DNA of 64,000 nucleotides from Bacteroidota bacterium (GTDB lineage: Bacteria > Bacteroidota > Bacteroidia > UKL13-3): contig JAIYCU010000029.1 of the NCBI GenBank assembly GCA_027487835.1, forward strand, positions 62,001 to 126,000, in the 5' to 3' direction. Shown piece by piece: positions 44,701 to 53,240 of the stretch; within the stretch, counting starts at the first letter, position 1; every line of letters starts with the position of its first letter. The position numbers and the translations under genes are program-made. The notes beneath the pieces were generated by a model that had not been told where the DNA came from, did no database searches, and was given only the letters and a program-made list of their open reading frames with translations.

Positions 44701-44708
44701 TATCTTGC
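44701..44708 (+). promoter_or_regulatory. Candidate -7 box of polA (TATCTTGC)
   Basis: It ends only 6 nt before the polA ATG, so the transcript would be leaderless or nearly so. It matches TANNTTTG except at the end. A -33 box is weak. Confidence 0.35.
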
Positions 44709-44714
44709 GGACTT

Positions 44715-47597
44715 ATGACGCAAAAGAAACTTTTTCTATTAGATGGTATGGCTTTGGTTTACCGTGCTTATTTTGCCTTTAGCCAGAATCCTAGGGTAAC
44801 AAGCTATGGTTTTAATACTTCGGCTATTTTTGGATTTACAACCACCTTATTAGACGTAATCAAAAGAGAAAAACCTACCCATATTGGTGTAGCTTTTGAT
44901 ACCGCTGCACCCACTGCTAGGCATATCGAGTTTGAAGCCTATAAGGCACATAGAGAAGAGCAGCCAGAAGACATTACCAAATCACTTCCCTTTATAATGC
45001 AAGTGGTGGAAGCCCTTAAAATTCCACTATTAATGATGGATGGTTATGAAGCCGATGATGTAATTGGAACCCTTGCCAAACAAGCGGCTAAGAATGGCTT
45101 TACTGTGTATATGATGACCCCCGATAAAGATTTTGCCCAGTTGGTAGAAGAACAAATCTTCATTTATAAGCCAGCCCGAATGGGTAACGATATTGAAATT
45201 ATGGGTGTGCCAGAAGTGCTAAAGAAATGGGAAATTTCTGAGGTGAAGCAAGTAATTGATATCTTAGGTTTATGGGGCGATGCTGTAGATAATATTCCAG
45301 GTGTGCCAGGCATTGGTGAGAAAACTTCTAAATTGTTGGTTCAAAAATATGGCAGCGTAGAAGGTCTCCTGGCACATACCCATGAACTCAAAGGAAAACA
45401 AAAAGAAAATGTAGAAAACAATAAAGAGCAAGCCCTGCTTTCTAAACGTTTGGCCACTATTGATATTAATGTGCCTATTGCTTTTGAAGAAGAGCGTTTG
45501 ATGTTAGAGCCTGCAGATAAAGAAGCAACAGAAAAACTATTTGCAGAATTAGAGTTTAAAACTTTGGCGGCAAGGGTATTTGGTACGCCCTCCAATACTG
45601 CTGAAGTTGGTAGGCAAGCAGGTAATGATAAATCAAGCGGACAAGGAGCTGCTGGGGTGTTTGATTTGTTTAATCAAGGTGCCATGTCGGGGTCGGCTGC
45701 GCCGACCCCCGCAACAGACGGTTCGGCTGAGCTGACAATAGATTCAGATGGTTCGGTGCAGTCGACCCCCACGAACTATTCCACTATTCATGATACCCCG
45801 CATCAATATCTTTTGGTTCAAACCGAAGAAGAAATAAAAAACTGCTTAGCTGAATTGGTGCAATATTCAGAGGTTTGCTTTGATACTGAAACCTCGCAAT
45901 TAGAAAGCACAGAAGCAGAAATTGTTGGACTGTCCTTTGCAGTAAAACCAAACCATGCTTGGTACATTCCTTGTCCAGAAAATTTTGAAGCAGCACAACA
46001 ATTACTTAAAACTTTTGAACCTGTATTTTTAAGCGAAAGCATTACTAAAATTGGCCAGAATATTAAGTATGATCTTAACATCTTAAAGCGCTATGGACTT
46101 AGCCTTAAAGGTAAGTTGTTTGATACCATGTTGGCGCATTATATTATAGATGCCGACCTTAGACATGGAATGGATTACCTAAGTGGAATTTACCTAGGGT
46201 ACCAGCCCGTGAGCATTTCTGAGCTTATTGGAAAGAAAGGGAAAAATCAACTGAGCATGCGCGATGTTGATTTGGAAAAGGTTAAAGAATATGCAGCAGA
46301 GGATGCTGATATTACATTGCAATTAAAACAAAAATTAGCGCCTGAACTAGCCGAGAAGAATGGACAGCAATTGCTAGAAACCCTTGAAATTCCTTTGATA
46401 GACGTGCTGAGTGACATGGAGATTGAAGGGATAAAAATTAATGAAGCATTTCTAAATGATTACTCCAAAGAACTTGAAACAGATCTTCAACTTCTTGAGA
46501 AAGATATTTTGGCTTTGGCTGGAGTACCCTTTAATATTAGCTCGCCAAAGCAGTTGGGCGAGGTATTGTTTGATCATTTGAAGCTTGACCCTAAAGCTAA
46601 GAAAACAAAAACTGGTCAATACAAAACAGACGAAGATGTTTTGCAAGGATTGACTGAGCATGAAATTGTAAAAAAGATTTTAACCGTAAGGCAAATGCAA
46701 AAGCTAAAATCTACTTATGTAGATGCCTTGCCAACCATGATAAATCCCTTGACTGGAAGGGTGCATACCAGCTTTAACCAAGCGGTAGCGGCCACTGGAA
46801 GATTGAGTTCAACCAATCCAAATTTGCAAAATATTCCTATCAAAACAGATAGAGGCAAGGAGGTGCGCAAAGCCTTTATTCCGCGAAATGGAGAGTATGT
46901 TTTGTTAAGTGCAGATTATTCTCAAATAGAATTAAGAATCATTGCTTCTGTGGCTAAAGAAGAGGCCATGATAGAAGCCTTTAAAAACAAATTAGACATT
47001 CATGCCGCCACCGCGGCTAGGGTTTATAATAAACCTTTGGAAGAGGTAACTGCTGATGAAAGAAGAAATGCAAAGGCGGTAAACTTTGGTATTATTTATG
47101 GGCAAAGTGCCTTTGGCTTGAGCCAGAATTTGGGCATTAGTAGAAAGGAAGCAGCTCAAATAATAGAAGAATATTTTAAGTCGTACCCAGGCATCAAACG
47201 CTATATGGACGAGACCATCAATTTTGCCAAGGAGCATGAGTATGTAGAAACCTTAATGGGAAGAAGAAGGTATTTAAGAGACATTAATTCTGCTAATTTT
47301 ACTGTTAGAGGTTTTGCAGAGCGAAATGCCATTAATGCACCTATCCAAGGCAGTGCTGCGGATATGATAAAATTGGCCATGATACGAATTCACAAAGCCT
47401 TAAAAGACCCTGCAAATGGGATAATTCATTCGCGCATGGTTTTGCAGGTACATGACGAATTGGTTTTTGACGCACACAAGGAAGAAGTAGAAAAGCTGAA
47501 GCCATTGGTAATAGCCAATATGGAGGAAGCCATGGCATTGCTCACCCCTGTGGTTGCGGAGGTAGGCGTTGGTGCCAATTGGTTAGAAGCGCATTAA
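44715..47597 (+). CDS. polA: DNA polymerase I
   Basis: 960 residues. The 5'-3' exonuclease domain (1-290) has LLDGMALVYRAYFAF, DGYEADDVIGTLA and DAVDNIPGVPGIGEKT. The 3'-5' proofreading domain (about 375-560) keeps its acidic residues: CFDTETSQLES, GQNIKYDLNIL and YAAEDADITL. The polymerase domain has motif A LSADYSQIELRI, motif B RRNAKAVNFGIIYGQS and motif C LQVHDELVFD. The linker between the exonuclease domains (about 320-360) contains three 10-residue repeats encoded by a 30-bp tandem repeat. Roles are Okazaki fragment processing and repair. The end overlaps the convergent carboxylase gene by 4 bp. Confidence 0.97.
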   Translation: MTQKKLFLLDGMALVYRAYFAFSQNPRVTSYGFNTSAIFGFTTTLLDVIKREKPTHIGVAFDTAAPTARHIEFEAYKAHREEQPEDITKSLPFIMQVVEALKIPLLMMDGYEADDVIGTLAKQAAKNGFTVYMMTPDKDFAQLVEEQIFIYKPARMGNDIEIMGVPEVLKKWEISEVKQVIDILGLWGDAVDNIPGVPGIGEKTSKLLVQKYGSVEGLLAHTHELKGKQKENVENNKEQALLSKRLATIDINVPIAFEEERLMLEPADKEATEKLFAELEFKTLAARVFGTPSNTAEVGRQAGNDKSSGQGAAGVFDLFNQGAMSGSAAPTPATDGSAELTIDSDGSVQSTPTNYSTIHDTPHQYLLVQTEEEIKNCLAELVQYSEVCFDTETSQLESTEAEIVGLSFAVKPNHAWYIPCPENFEAAQQLLKTFEPVFLSESITKIGQNIKYDLNILKRYGLSLKGKLFDTMLAHYIIDADLRHGMDYLSGIYLGYQPVSISELIGKKGKNQLSMRDVDLEKVKEYAAEDADITLQLKQKLAPELAEKNGQQLLETLEIPLIDVLSDMEIEGIKINEAFLNDYSKELETDLQLLEKDILALAGVPFNISSPKQLGEVLFDHLKLDPKAKKTKTGQYKTDEDVLQGLTEHEIVKKILTVRQMQKLKSTYVDALPTMINPLTGRVHTSFNQAVAATGRLSSTNPNLQNIPIKTDRGKEVRKAFIPRNGEYVLLSADYSQIELRIIASVAKEEAMIEAFKNKLDIHAATAARVYNKPLEEVTADERRNAKAVNFGIIYGQSAFGLSQNLGISRKEAAQIIEEYFKSYPGIKRYMDETINFAKEHEYVETLMGRRRYLRDINSANFTVRGFAERNAINAPIQGSAADMIKLAMIRIHKALKDPANGIIHSRMVLQVHDELVFDAHKEEVEKLKPLVIANMEEAMALLTPVVAEVGVGANWLEAH
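45690..45779 (+). repeat. Three tandem 30-bp repeats inside the polA linker, with a perfect hairpin
   Basis: Units begin at 45690, 45720 and 45750, each starting near GGTTCGGCTG. They encode GSAAPTPATD, GSAELTIDSD and GSVQSTPTNY. Unit 1 holds a perfect 9-bp stem GGGGTCGGC-TGC-GCCGACCCC (45689-45709); the other units show decayed versions. The stretch is clearly richer in GC than the rest of polA and stays in frame. Confidence 0.7.
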
Positions 47598-49213
47598 GCT
47601 CTGATAACGCCCGGTCTAAACTCTTTGGTAATAGGCGCGTGGTTAGCTGCTTCAATGCCCATGCTAATCCATTTGCGGGTTTCGGTTGGATTAATGATGG
47701 CATCCACCCAAAGGCGTGCAGCTGCATAATATGGCTCTGTTTGGCGCTCGTATCTTGCTGTTATTTTCTCAAGCAGGTCTTGTTGTTTTACTTCGTCAAT
47801 TACTTCGCCTCGAGATTTAAGCGCAGCTTCTTCTATTTGTAATAAAACTTTGGCAGCTTGAGCTCCGCCCATAACTGCAATTTTTGCATTTGGCCAAGCC
47901 GCAATAAGGCGGGGGTCATAGGCTTTTCCGCACATGGCATAATTGCCAGCGCCATAGCTGTTTCCAGTGATGATGGTAAATTTAGGTACCACAGAGTTGG
48001 CTTGAGCATTTACTAATTTTGCGCCATCCTTGATGATACCACCATGCTCGCTTCGCGAGCCCACCATAAATCCTGTTACATCTTGTAAGAATACAAGAGG
48101 GATTTTTTTCTGGTTGCAATTCATAATAAAATGTGCAGCTTTATCAGCGCTATCGCTATAGATAACACCTCCAATTTGCATTTCCATTGGGTTGTCGTTT
48201 GCACTTTGTTTTGGCTTTTTAGCCTTAACCACCAATCTATTATTGGCAACAATACCAACGGCCCAGCCATCAATGCGTGCATAGCCGCAAGTAATGGTTT
48301 TGCCATAAAGTTCTTTATAAGGGTCGAAACTACCTGCATCTACAAGCCTTTCTATAATTTCTAGTACATCAAAAGGTTTGGTAAAGTTGTTTACAGCAAG
48401 ATAAATATCTGCCATGTCTTTGGCTGGAGCAACAGGGGCAGCGCGGTTAAATCCTGCTTTGTCAAAATCTCCAATCTTATCCATAATGCGTTTAATTCTA
48501 TCCAAACAAGCTGCATCATTTTCAAACTTATAATCGGTTACACCGCTAATCTCGCAATGGGTAGAGGCTCCGCCTAAGGTTTCATTGTCTACATCCTCGC
48601 CAATGGCCGCTTTAACAAGGTAAGAACCCGCCAAAAAGATAGAACCCGTTTTATCTACAATCATGGCCTCATCGCTCATAATAGGTAGATAAGCTCCACC
48701 TGCTACGCAAGAGCCCATTACCGCTGCAATTTGCGTAATGCCCATGCTGCTCATCACTGCATTGTTCCTAAATATTCTGCCAAAGTGTTCCTTGTCCGGA
48801 AAGATTTCGTCTTGCATGGGCAAGTAAACACCTGCACTATCTACAAGATAAATAATTGGGAGTTTATTCTCTATAGAAATTTCTTGTGCTCTTAAATTCT
48901 TTTTGCCAGTAATTGGAAACCAAGCGCCCGCCTTAACAGTGGCATCGTTTGCAACAACAATACATTGCCTGCCACTCACATAACCCATTACAACCACTAC
49001 GCCGCCGCCTGGGCAACCACCATGCTCCTCATACATTTCATAGCCGGCTAATGCGCCAATTTCTAATTGAGGTTTGTCGTCATCTAATAAATAAGCAACC
49101 CTTTCGCGGGCTAGCATTTTGCCTTTTTCAATTTGTTTAGCAGCAGCTTTTTTTCCTCCGCCTTCGTAAATTTTGCTAAGTCTGTCGTTTAATTGTTCTA
49201 CTAATTGTTGCAT
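47594..49213 (-). CDS. Acyl-CoA carboxylase carboxyltransferase (beta) subunit
   Basis: 539 residues, full length for the biotin-dependent carboxyltransferase subunit of propionyl-, methylcrotonyl- or geranyl-CoA carboxylase. Two crotonase-like halves: N-terminal VVVANDATVKAGAWFPITGKKNLRAQE, IYLVDSAGVYLPMQDEIFPD, GSCVAGGAYLPIMSDE and GGASTHCEISGVTDY; C-terminal QDVTGFMVGSRSEHGGIIKDGAKLV and TGNSYGAGNYAMCGKAYDPR. The segment HGGCPGGG and the FPITGKKNLRAQE region resemble the methylcrotonyl-CoA type (leucine breakdown), but substrate cannot be fixed by reading. No biotin carboxylase subunit gene is adjacent. Convergent with polA, overlapping by 4 bp. Confidence 0.9.
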   Translation of the reverse strand: MQQLVEQLNDRLSKIYEGGGKKAAAKQIEKGKMLARERVAYLLDDDKPQLEIGALAGYEMYEEHGGCPGGGVVVVMGYVSGRQCIVVANDATVKAGAWFPITGKKNLRAQEISIENKLPIIYLVDSAGVYLPMQDEIFPDKEHFGRIFRNNAVMSSMGITQIAAVMGSCVAGGAYLPIMSDEAMIVDKTGSIFLAGSYLVKAAIGEDVDNETLGGASTHCEISGVTDYKFENDAACLDRIKRIMDKIGDFDKAGFNRAAPVAPAKDMADIYLAVNNFTKPFDVLEIIERLVDAGSFDPYKELYGKTITCGYARIDGWAVGIVANNRLVVKAKKPKQSANDNPMEMQIGGVIYSDSADKAAHFIMNCNQKKIPLVFLQDVTGFMVGSRSEHGGIIKDGAKLVNAQANSVVPKFTIITGNSYGAGNYAMCGKAYDPRLIAAWPNAKIAVMGGAQAAKVLLQIEEAALKSRGEVIDEVKQQDLLEKITARYERQTEPYYAAARLWVDAIINPTETRKWISMGIEAANHAPITKEFRPGVIRA

Positions 49214-49267
49214 ATATGTTGGGGCTTGCTTTTTGGCAAATGTATTGAAATTATTGATTTCGCAAGG

Positions 49268-49696
49268 CTAGGCTGTTAACTTCAATTCTAGTTTTTTTAA
49301 ATTAACTATTGCTTTAAGTTGCATTAATAAATCCGCACCTAAAACACCATCAATTTTTGGCAAACCTAATTGTTGATAGGCCTCATTTACATGTGATAGA
49401 TTAAGGACTGCTACTTCAACATGGGTGAGTTTTAAATCGCCAAATCTAATTGAACTTAGGCTATTAATACTTGTTAAAACCTCGTTGGTCCCTAAACCAA
49501 TAGACTGAACCTCTAAAGGATTGGTATGTTTGCTTTGTGTAAATTTTGCAAACTGAGTGGTATCAAAAGCAGTTCTTGATGCGCCAGTGTCGAGGAGCAG
49601 TCGAGCCGATTTTACCCCAATTTTTACCTTAATAAACAAATGAAAATTGCCAGGTTCTAAGGCAATAGGTTCAATGGTAATAGAATGAATTGGCAT
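49268..49696 (-). CDS. Retropepsin-like clan AA aspartic protease homologue
   Basis: 142 residues, a single retropepsin-like domain that would act as a dimer. The catalytic motif is LLLDTGASRTAFD (Asp near residue 37), the flap region follows, and the second conserved element is IDGVLGADLLMQL near 118, corresponding to the ILG motif. No signal peptide is visible, so a cytoplasmic location is indicated. It overlaps the T9SS cargo gene by 1 bp and is the last gene of the trio with the O-antigen ligase-like gene. Whether it processes a neighbouring product is unknown. Confidence 0.82.
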   Translation of the reverse strand: MPIHSITIEPIALEPGNFHLFIKVKIGVKSARLLLDTGASRTAFDTTQFAKFTQSKHTNPLEVQSIGLGTNEVLTSINSLSSIRFGDLKLTHVEVAVLNLSHVNEAYQQLGLPKIDGVLGADLLMQLKAIVNLKKLELKLTA

Positions 49697-50628
49697 TAAT
49701 CTAGCATAATTTTATGAAAGTAAACGCCTGTTTTAGTTCGAACCTTAAGCAAATAAATTTGTTTTGAAACCAACATTTCCGACAAGCGAATTTCAATATT
49801 TTGTTTTGGAGTTTCAGGGGTTTCGGTTTGAACCAAGCTGCCGGCTAAATCGTAAACTTCAACAGATTCAATAGTGCTTTTTGAAGTTTGAATTTGAAGG
49901 TTTTCTTTAGCCGGATTTGGATATACATTTACCTGTTCTTTATTGGCAATATCTTCTTTTAATCCAATGCTTGCTCTTACGCTAAGGGCGTCTGTTAGGT
50001 AAAGTGTTTCAAATTCATTCTTCAATTCTATGTCATAAAAGCCCATAGCGTCGGCATTATTTTCATGGTTAATGATTAAATAAACCATTCTATTGTTATC
50101 TATGGTTTCAAAAGCAGCAGAGATGGTATTGGTAGTGGTGCCATTTTTAAAGAAAGTAATTTGAGTATTGCTAGCTTGAAGAAAATGAGTGTTATCTCCT
50201 GTTAAAAGTACTCTATAATTTGGCATCCCTAAAGGAATAATGTTGGGTTGAATAGATAAAATTCTGGCAGTCCCTGTATCAGGCCTAACCACAAAAAAAT
50301 TGGTACTGCTGGCATTGCCAAAAAGTGGATTGCTTACTACATAAGAATAATTGCCTATGGTAGCAGAAGCTTGGATAAATAAGTTTACATCCATTTCTGT
50401 GGCAGAAATTGGGGTCAAGCCATCTACTTTTAAAAAGTTGGTAGAAGTGCCATTTCTAAAGAATTGTAAGGTGTTAGAACCAGAGCTAAAGTTGGTGTTA
50501 ATGCCTGTAATTTTAATATTAAGGCGGTCTAATCTTCTACCATCGTTAGGGTTAGCAGAAGAGGTTTGGGCTTTTCCTTGCAATATAAATAAGGTAAAAG
50601 CGATTAAAAGAAATAACGTTTTTTTCAT
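49696..50628 (-). CDS. T9SS-exported protein with two Ig-like repeats and a C-terminal sorting domain
   Basis: 310 residues. Signal peptide MKKTLFLLIAFTLFILQGKAQ, then two related repeats of about 90 residues, each with a TGxNTxF and a (F)F(R/K)NGT(S/T)TN pattern, consistent with IPT/TIG-like Ig folds. The C-terminal 80 residues are a type A sorting domain: VNVYPNPAKENLQIQ, VEVYDLAGSLVQTE and VRTKTGVYFHKIMLD. Such tails send proteins across the outer membrane via type IX secretion and attach them to the surface. Its start overlaps the ligase-like gene stop by 4 bp. Adhesive or structural role inferred. Confidence 0.85.
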   Translation of the reverse strand: MKKTLFLLIAFTLFILQGKAQTSSANPNDGRRLDRLNIKITGINTNFSSGSNTLQFFRNGTSTNFLKVDGLTPISATEMDVNLFIQASATIGNYSYVVSNPLFGNASSTNFFVVRPDTGTARILSIQPNIIPLGMPNYRVLLTGDNTHFLQASNTQITFFKNGTTTNTISAAFETIDNNRMVYLIINHENNADAMGFYDIELKNEFETLYLTDALSVRASIGLKEDIANKEQVNVYPNPAKENLQIQTSKSTIESVEVYDLAGSLVQTETPETPKQNIEIRLSEMLVSKQIYLLKVRTKTGVYFHKIMLD

Positions 50629-52526
50629 GGCTTAGGTTTGGTTGATTGTTCAAAGGTATATTCTTTTTCTTTAGATTGTAAAAACCATTGCTTTAGTTGC
50701 AATTCATTAAATTCCTTCCCCGAATTTTCTTTAAAAAACGCATTGCCAACGCGTAGCAAACTTTGCATGAATTGTTGGTTTTGTGCATCATATTTAAAAG
50801 AGTATAAGGTTTCAAATGCATTTTTTGTTTGGCCCAAATTATATAAAACCGCGCATTTGTTTAAAATAGCGTCGGGTTGTTTTGGAGAAATATGCAATAC
50901 CTCATTGTAAAGTTTTAAGGCTTGTTGCAAAGAATCGTTTTCATGATACAGGCCTGCAAGGTTGTTAATTACATGAATTTGAAAGGGGTTAACGGCATAA
51001 GCTTTTTGATTTGCCATTAATGAAAGGTCTTTTCTGCCAACAGCATATAATGCTAAACCTTGATACCAATAAATTGGAATAGAGTAGTTGTCTATAGAAA
51101 GGTAGTTTTGGTCAATGTCTTGTGCCTGCGTAAACATGCTGTTATAATTTCCATTTCTATAAGATTCTATCATTTTTCTGCACTTTTTTTCTTCGGCATA
51201 TCGGTTCAAACCGAACCATAAAGAATAGCTTAAACCTACAAATACCAAAGCATAAAGCCATTTAGGTATGGGAGTTAGTGCTAGGTTATTTTTAGGGCAG
51301 GCCCAGGCAAATAGCAGCGCAAACAATAGTTGATGTTCATTGCGTTCTAGTGGGAAATCAACGGCAGCAACAATGATATAAGCAAAAATGCCAAAGCCTA
51401 CAATCCAAGCTTCTGTTTGCTTGTTTTTAATTCCATGCCAGCATTGTTTTAGGCCATAACCTAGGATAAAAAGGTAAAGTAAAATGCCAATGATTCCAGT
51501 TTCACAAGCTACCCAAAAAAAGTCGTTATGGGGTCTTTGAAAAGTGGTAAAACCATCGCTAATGAGGTAATTGGTTTGCATAAAATCACCTAATCCGTAT
51601 TTTGGGAAATACACTTGCCAATTGCCTGCGCCTGCGCCAATTATGGGAAATTCTTTTAGCATTTGCCAGCTATTTCCCCATAGTAAATATCGTTCTATTA
51701 CAGTATCATTTGAGCGCAGGAGTATTAGTTTTTCCGGAAATAAAAAAATAGCAAAAAGCAATCCTAATAAGGCCAAGGAAAAGCCGCCTATTAGCACTAT
51801 TTTAATTCGGTTTGAACCAATTGCGCCTTTGGCTAGCGCAATAATAACAAAGGCTGTTCCAGATAGCATAATGGCCAATAATACTGCCTTTGTTTGCACC
51901 AATGCCAATGAGATTAGAATTGCAAAACTTAATGTAGCTAAGAGAATTTTTAAGCCAACTTTGCTTTGAGTAAATAGCAATAATATAAAAGGAAGACAGA
52001 GCAATTGGTAGGAGGAATAGAGGTTTTTATGACCAAAGGCACTTCTCAATTCATAAAGGTTTTTTTGATCCCATAGGTGTGTGCCTTTTTGGGTAATAGC
52101 GGCAATTTCCAATGTCAATAGTATTAAAGAAATGACTGCTGATAGACTAATGCCGTAAAGCAAAAACTTAAGGTTTAAAAGGTCTCCTCTTATAGTCCAA
52201 ATGAGCAGCAAAATGCAACTAACATACAGGACGATTCTGGAGGCAGTATAATTGGCTTCTGCCATGTTAAAGGCATAAAATGCACTCAGAAAGTAGAGCA
52301 AAGCAAGGCCAGTTAAAGCGATAAGTAGCTCAGGTGCAATAATTTGTCGCGATAGTTTTTGCCAAAATGCCAAATACCCACCTAAAATGACTGCAAAGGC
52401 AAGTAGCAAAAATTGCCTAGGAAGAAGATTTGGGTCGGGCAAAAGCCTATTTTGAACAAGTGGAATTATCGCTAGAAGTATTGCTAATAGTATGCTTATG
52501 CTGTTTTTTACCCTTTGGTTTTGCAT
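50625..52526 (-). CDS. O-antigen ligase/Wzy-like polytopic membrane protein with C-terminal TPR
   Basis: 633 residues. About twelve membrane segments fill residues 10-445. The large loop contains GAGAGNWQVYFPKYG and QRPHNDFFWVACETGIIG, which match the Wzy_C/O-antigen ligase signature (conserved R-PHN). The C-terminal 170 residues are soluble, with TPR units around LALYAVGRKDLSLMANQKAYAVNP and ALKLYNEVLHISPKQPDAILNKCAVLYNLG. It either ligates or polymerises a surface polysaccharide, or glycosylates proteins, as some Wzy_C enzymes do. First gene of an overlapping trio with a T9SS cargo, which makes modification of that cargo a possible link. Confidence 0.85.
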   Translation of the reverse strand: MQNQRVKNSISILLAILLAIIPLVQNRLLPDPNLLPRQFLLLAFAVILGGYLAFWQKLSRQIIAPELLIALTGLALLYFLSAFYAFNMAEANYTASRIVLYVSCILLLIWTIRGDLLNLKFLLYGISLSAVISLILLTLEIAAITQKGTHLWDQKNLYELRSAFGHKNLYSSYQLLCLPFILLLFTQSKVGLKILLATLSFAILISLALVQTKAVLLAIMLSGTAFVIIALAKGAIGSNRIKIVLIGGFSLALLGLLFAIFLFPEKLILLRSNDTVIERYLLWGNSWQMLKEFPIIGAGAGNWQVYFPKYGLGDFMQTNYLISDGFTTFQRPHNDFFWVACETGIIGILLYLFILGYGLKQCWHGIKNKQTEAWIVGFGIFAYIIVAAVDFPLERNEHQLLFALLFAWACPKNNLALTPIPKWLYALVFVGLSYSLWFGLNRYAEEKKCRKMIESYRNGNYNSMFTQAQDIDQNYLSIDNYSIPIYWYQGLALYAVGRKDLSLMANQKAYAVNPFQIHVINNLAGLYHENDSLQQALKLYNEVLHISPKQPDAILNKCAVLYNLGQTKNAFETLYSFKYDAQNQQFMQSLLRVGNAFFKENSGKEFNELQLKQWFLQSKEKEYTFEQSTKPKP

Positions 52527-52700
52527 GTTTCAAATATACTATTTTTAGGTTTTCCACATTAATTCACATGTTCTAAACAGTTTTAAACATTCTAATTTTC
52601 TCCCACCGACTATAGAAATGAGCTGAACACTAGAAATAGCAAGGCTTAAGGCAGGTAAATTAAATTCACATCAATGTGGAAATGTCGCATTTTTTTAACA

Positions 52701-52734
52701 AAGTGGGAGAAAGTGGTGAAAAGTGGTGAAAAGT
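52701..52734 (+). promoter_or_regulatory. MraZ operator (three 10-bp repeats) upstream of the dcw cluster
   Basis: AAGTGGGAGA AAGTGGTGAA AAGTGGTGAA AAGT: three direct repeats with exact 10-bp period, 36 bp before the mraZ ATG. MraZ in E. coli binds TGGG(N) repeats with 10-bp spacing and represses its own operon. Two of the three repeats read GTGGTG rather than GTGGGA. Confidence 0.8.
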
Positions 52735-52769
52735 TTTTACTTTTACGCTGTAATCGCTGCAGCAAAGGA

Positions 52770-53240
52770 ATGACACAACTCCACGGAGAATATGAAGTAA
52801 AAATGGATGCCAAAGGAAGGGTCATGATTCCGGCTGCTTTAAAAAAGCAGTTGCCAGATGCGGCTAAGGATTCCTTTTTCATAAACCGTGGATTTGAAAA
52901 ATGCTGTGTTTTATATCCTAGCAATGAGTGGAAGGCAATTGCTGCCGAAATTGATAAGCTTTCAGATTTCATCCAAAAGGAGCGCACCTTTAAAAGGTAT
53001 TTCTTGAGAGGTGCTTCTCAATTAGAAATGGATAGTGCTTCTCGTGTATTAATACCAAAGCAACTGCAAGAGTATGCCAGTTTAGGAGGCGAGCTTATAT
53101 TATTAGCCTATGGTAATAAGGTAGAGCTTTGGAATAAAGAAGAGTATAATAAGATGCTCAATGAAGAGCCATCAGACTTTAGCGCATTAGCAGAAGAGGT
53201 AATGGGCAACAGGAAAAAGGAGGCCGAGGATGGAAAATAA
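52770..53240 (+). CDS. mraZ: Transcriptional regulator MraZ
   Basis: 156 residues from the ATG at 52770, preceded by AAAGGA; the track start 32 codons earlier would run through the operator. Two AbrB-like swapped-hairpin halves: GEYEVKMDAKGRVMIPAALKKQL (about 5-27) and SQLEMDSASRVLIPKQLQEYA (about 85-105), each with the DxxGR or DxxSR core. It forms a ring that binds the repeats upstream and controls the division and cell wall cluster. Its stop overlaps the rsmH start by 11 bp, so translation is coupled. Confidence 0.94.
   Translation: MTQLHGEYEVKMDAKGRVMIPAALKKQLPDAAKDSFFINRGFEKCCVLYPSNEWKAIAAEIDKLSDFIQKERTFKRYFLRGASQLEMDSASRVLIPKQLQEYASLGGELILLAYGNKVELWNKEEYNKMLNEEPSDFSALAEEVMGNRKKEAEDGK

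Noticed and set aside
45689-45709. GC-rich hairpin in polA as a terminator
   Set aside because: It lies in the middle of an intact gene, has no T-run, and encodes in-frame repeat residues.
52597-52608. Inverted GTGGGAGAA as a fourth MraZ box
   Set aside because: It is single, inverted and out of the 10-bp register, so it may be chance.
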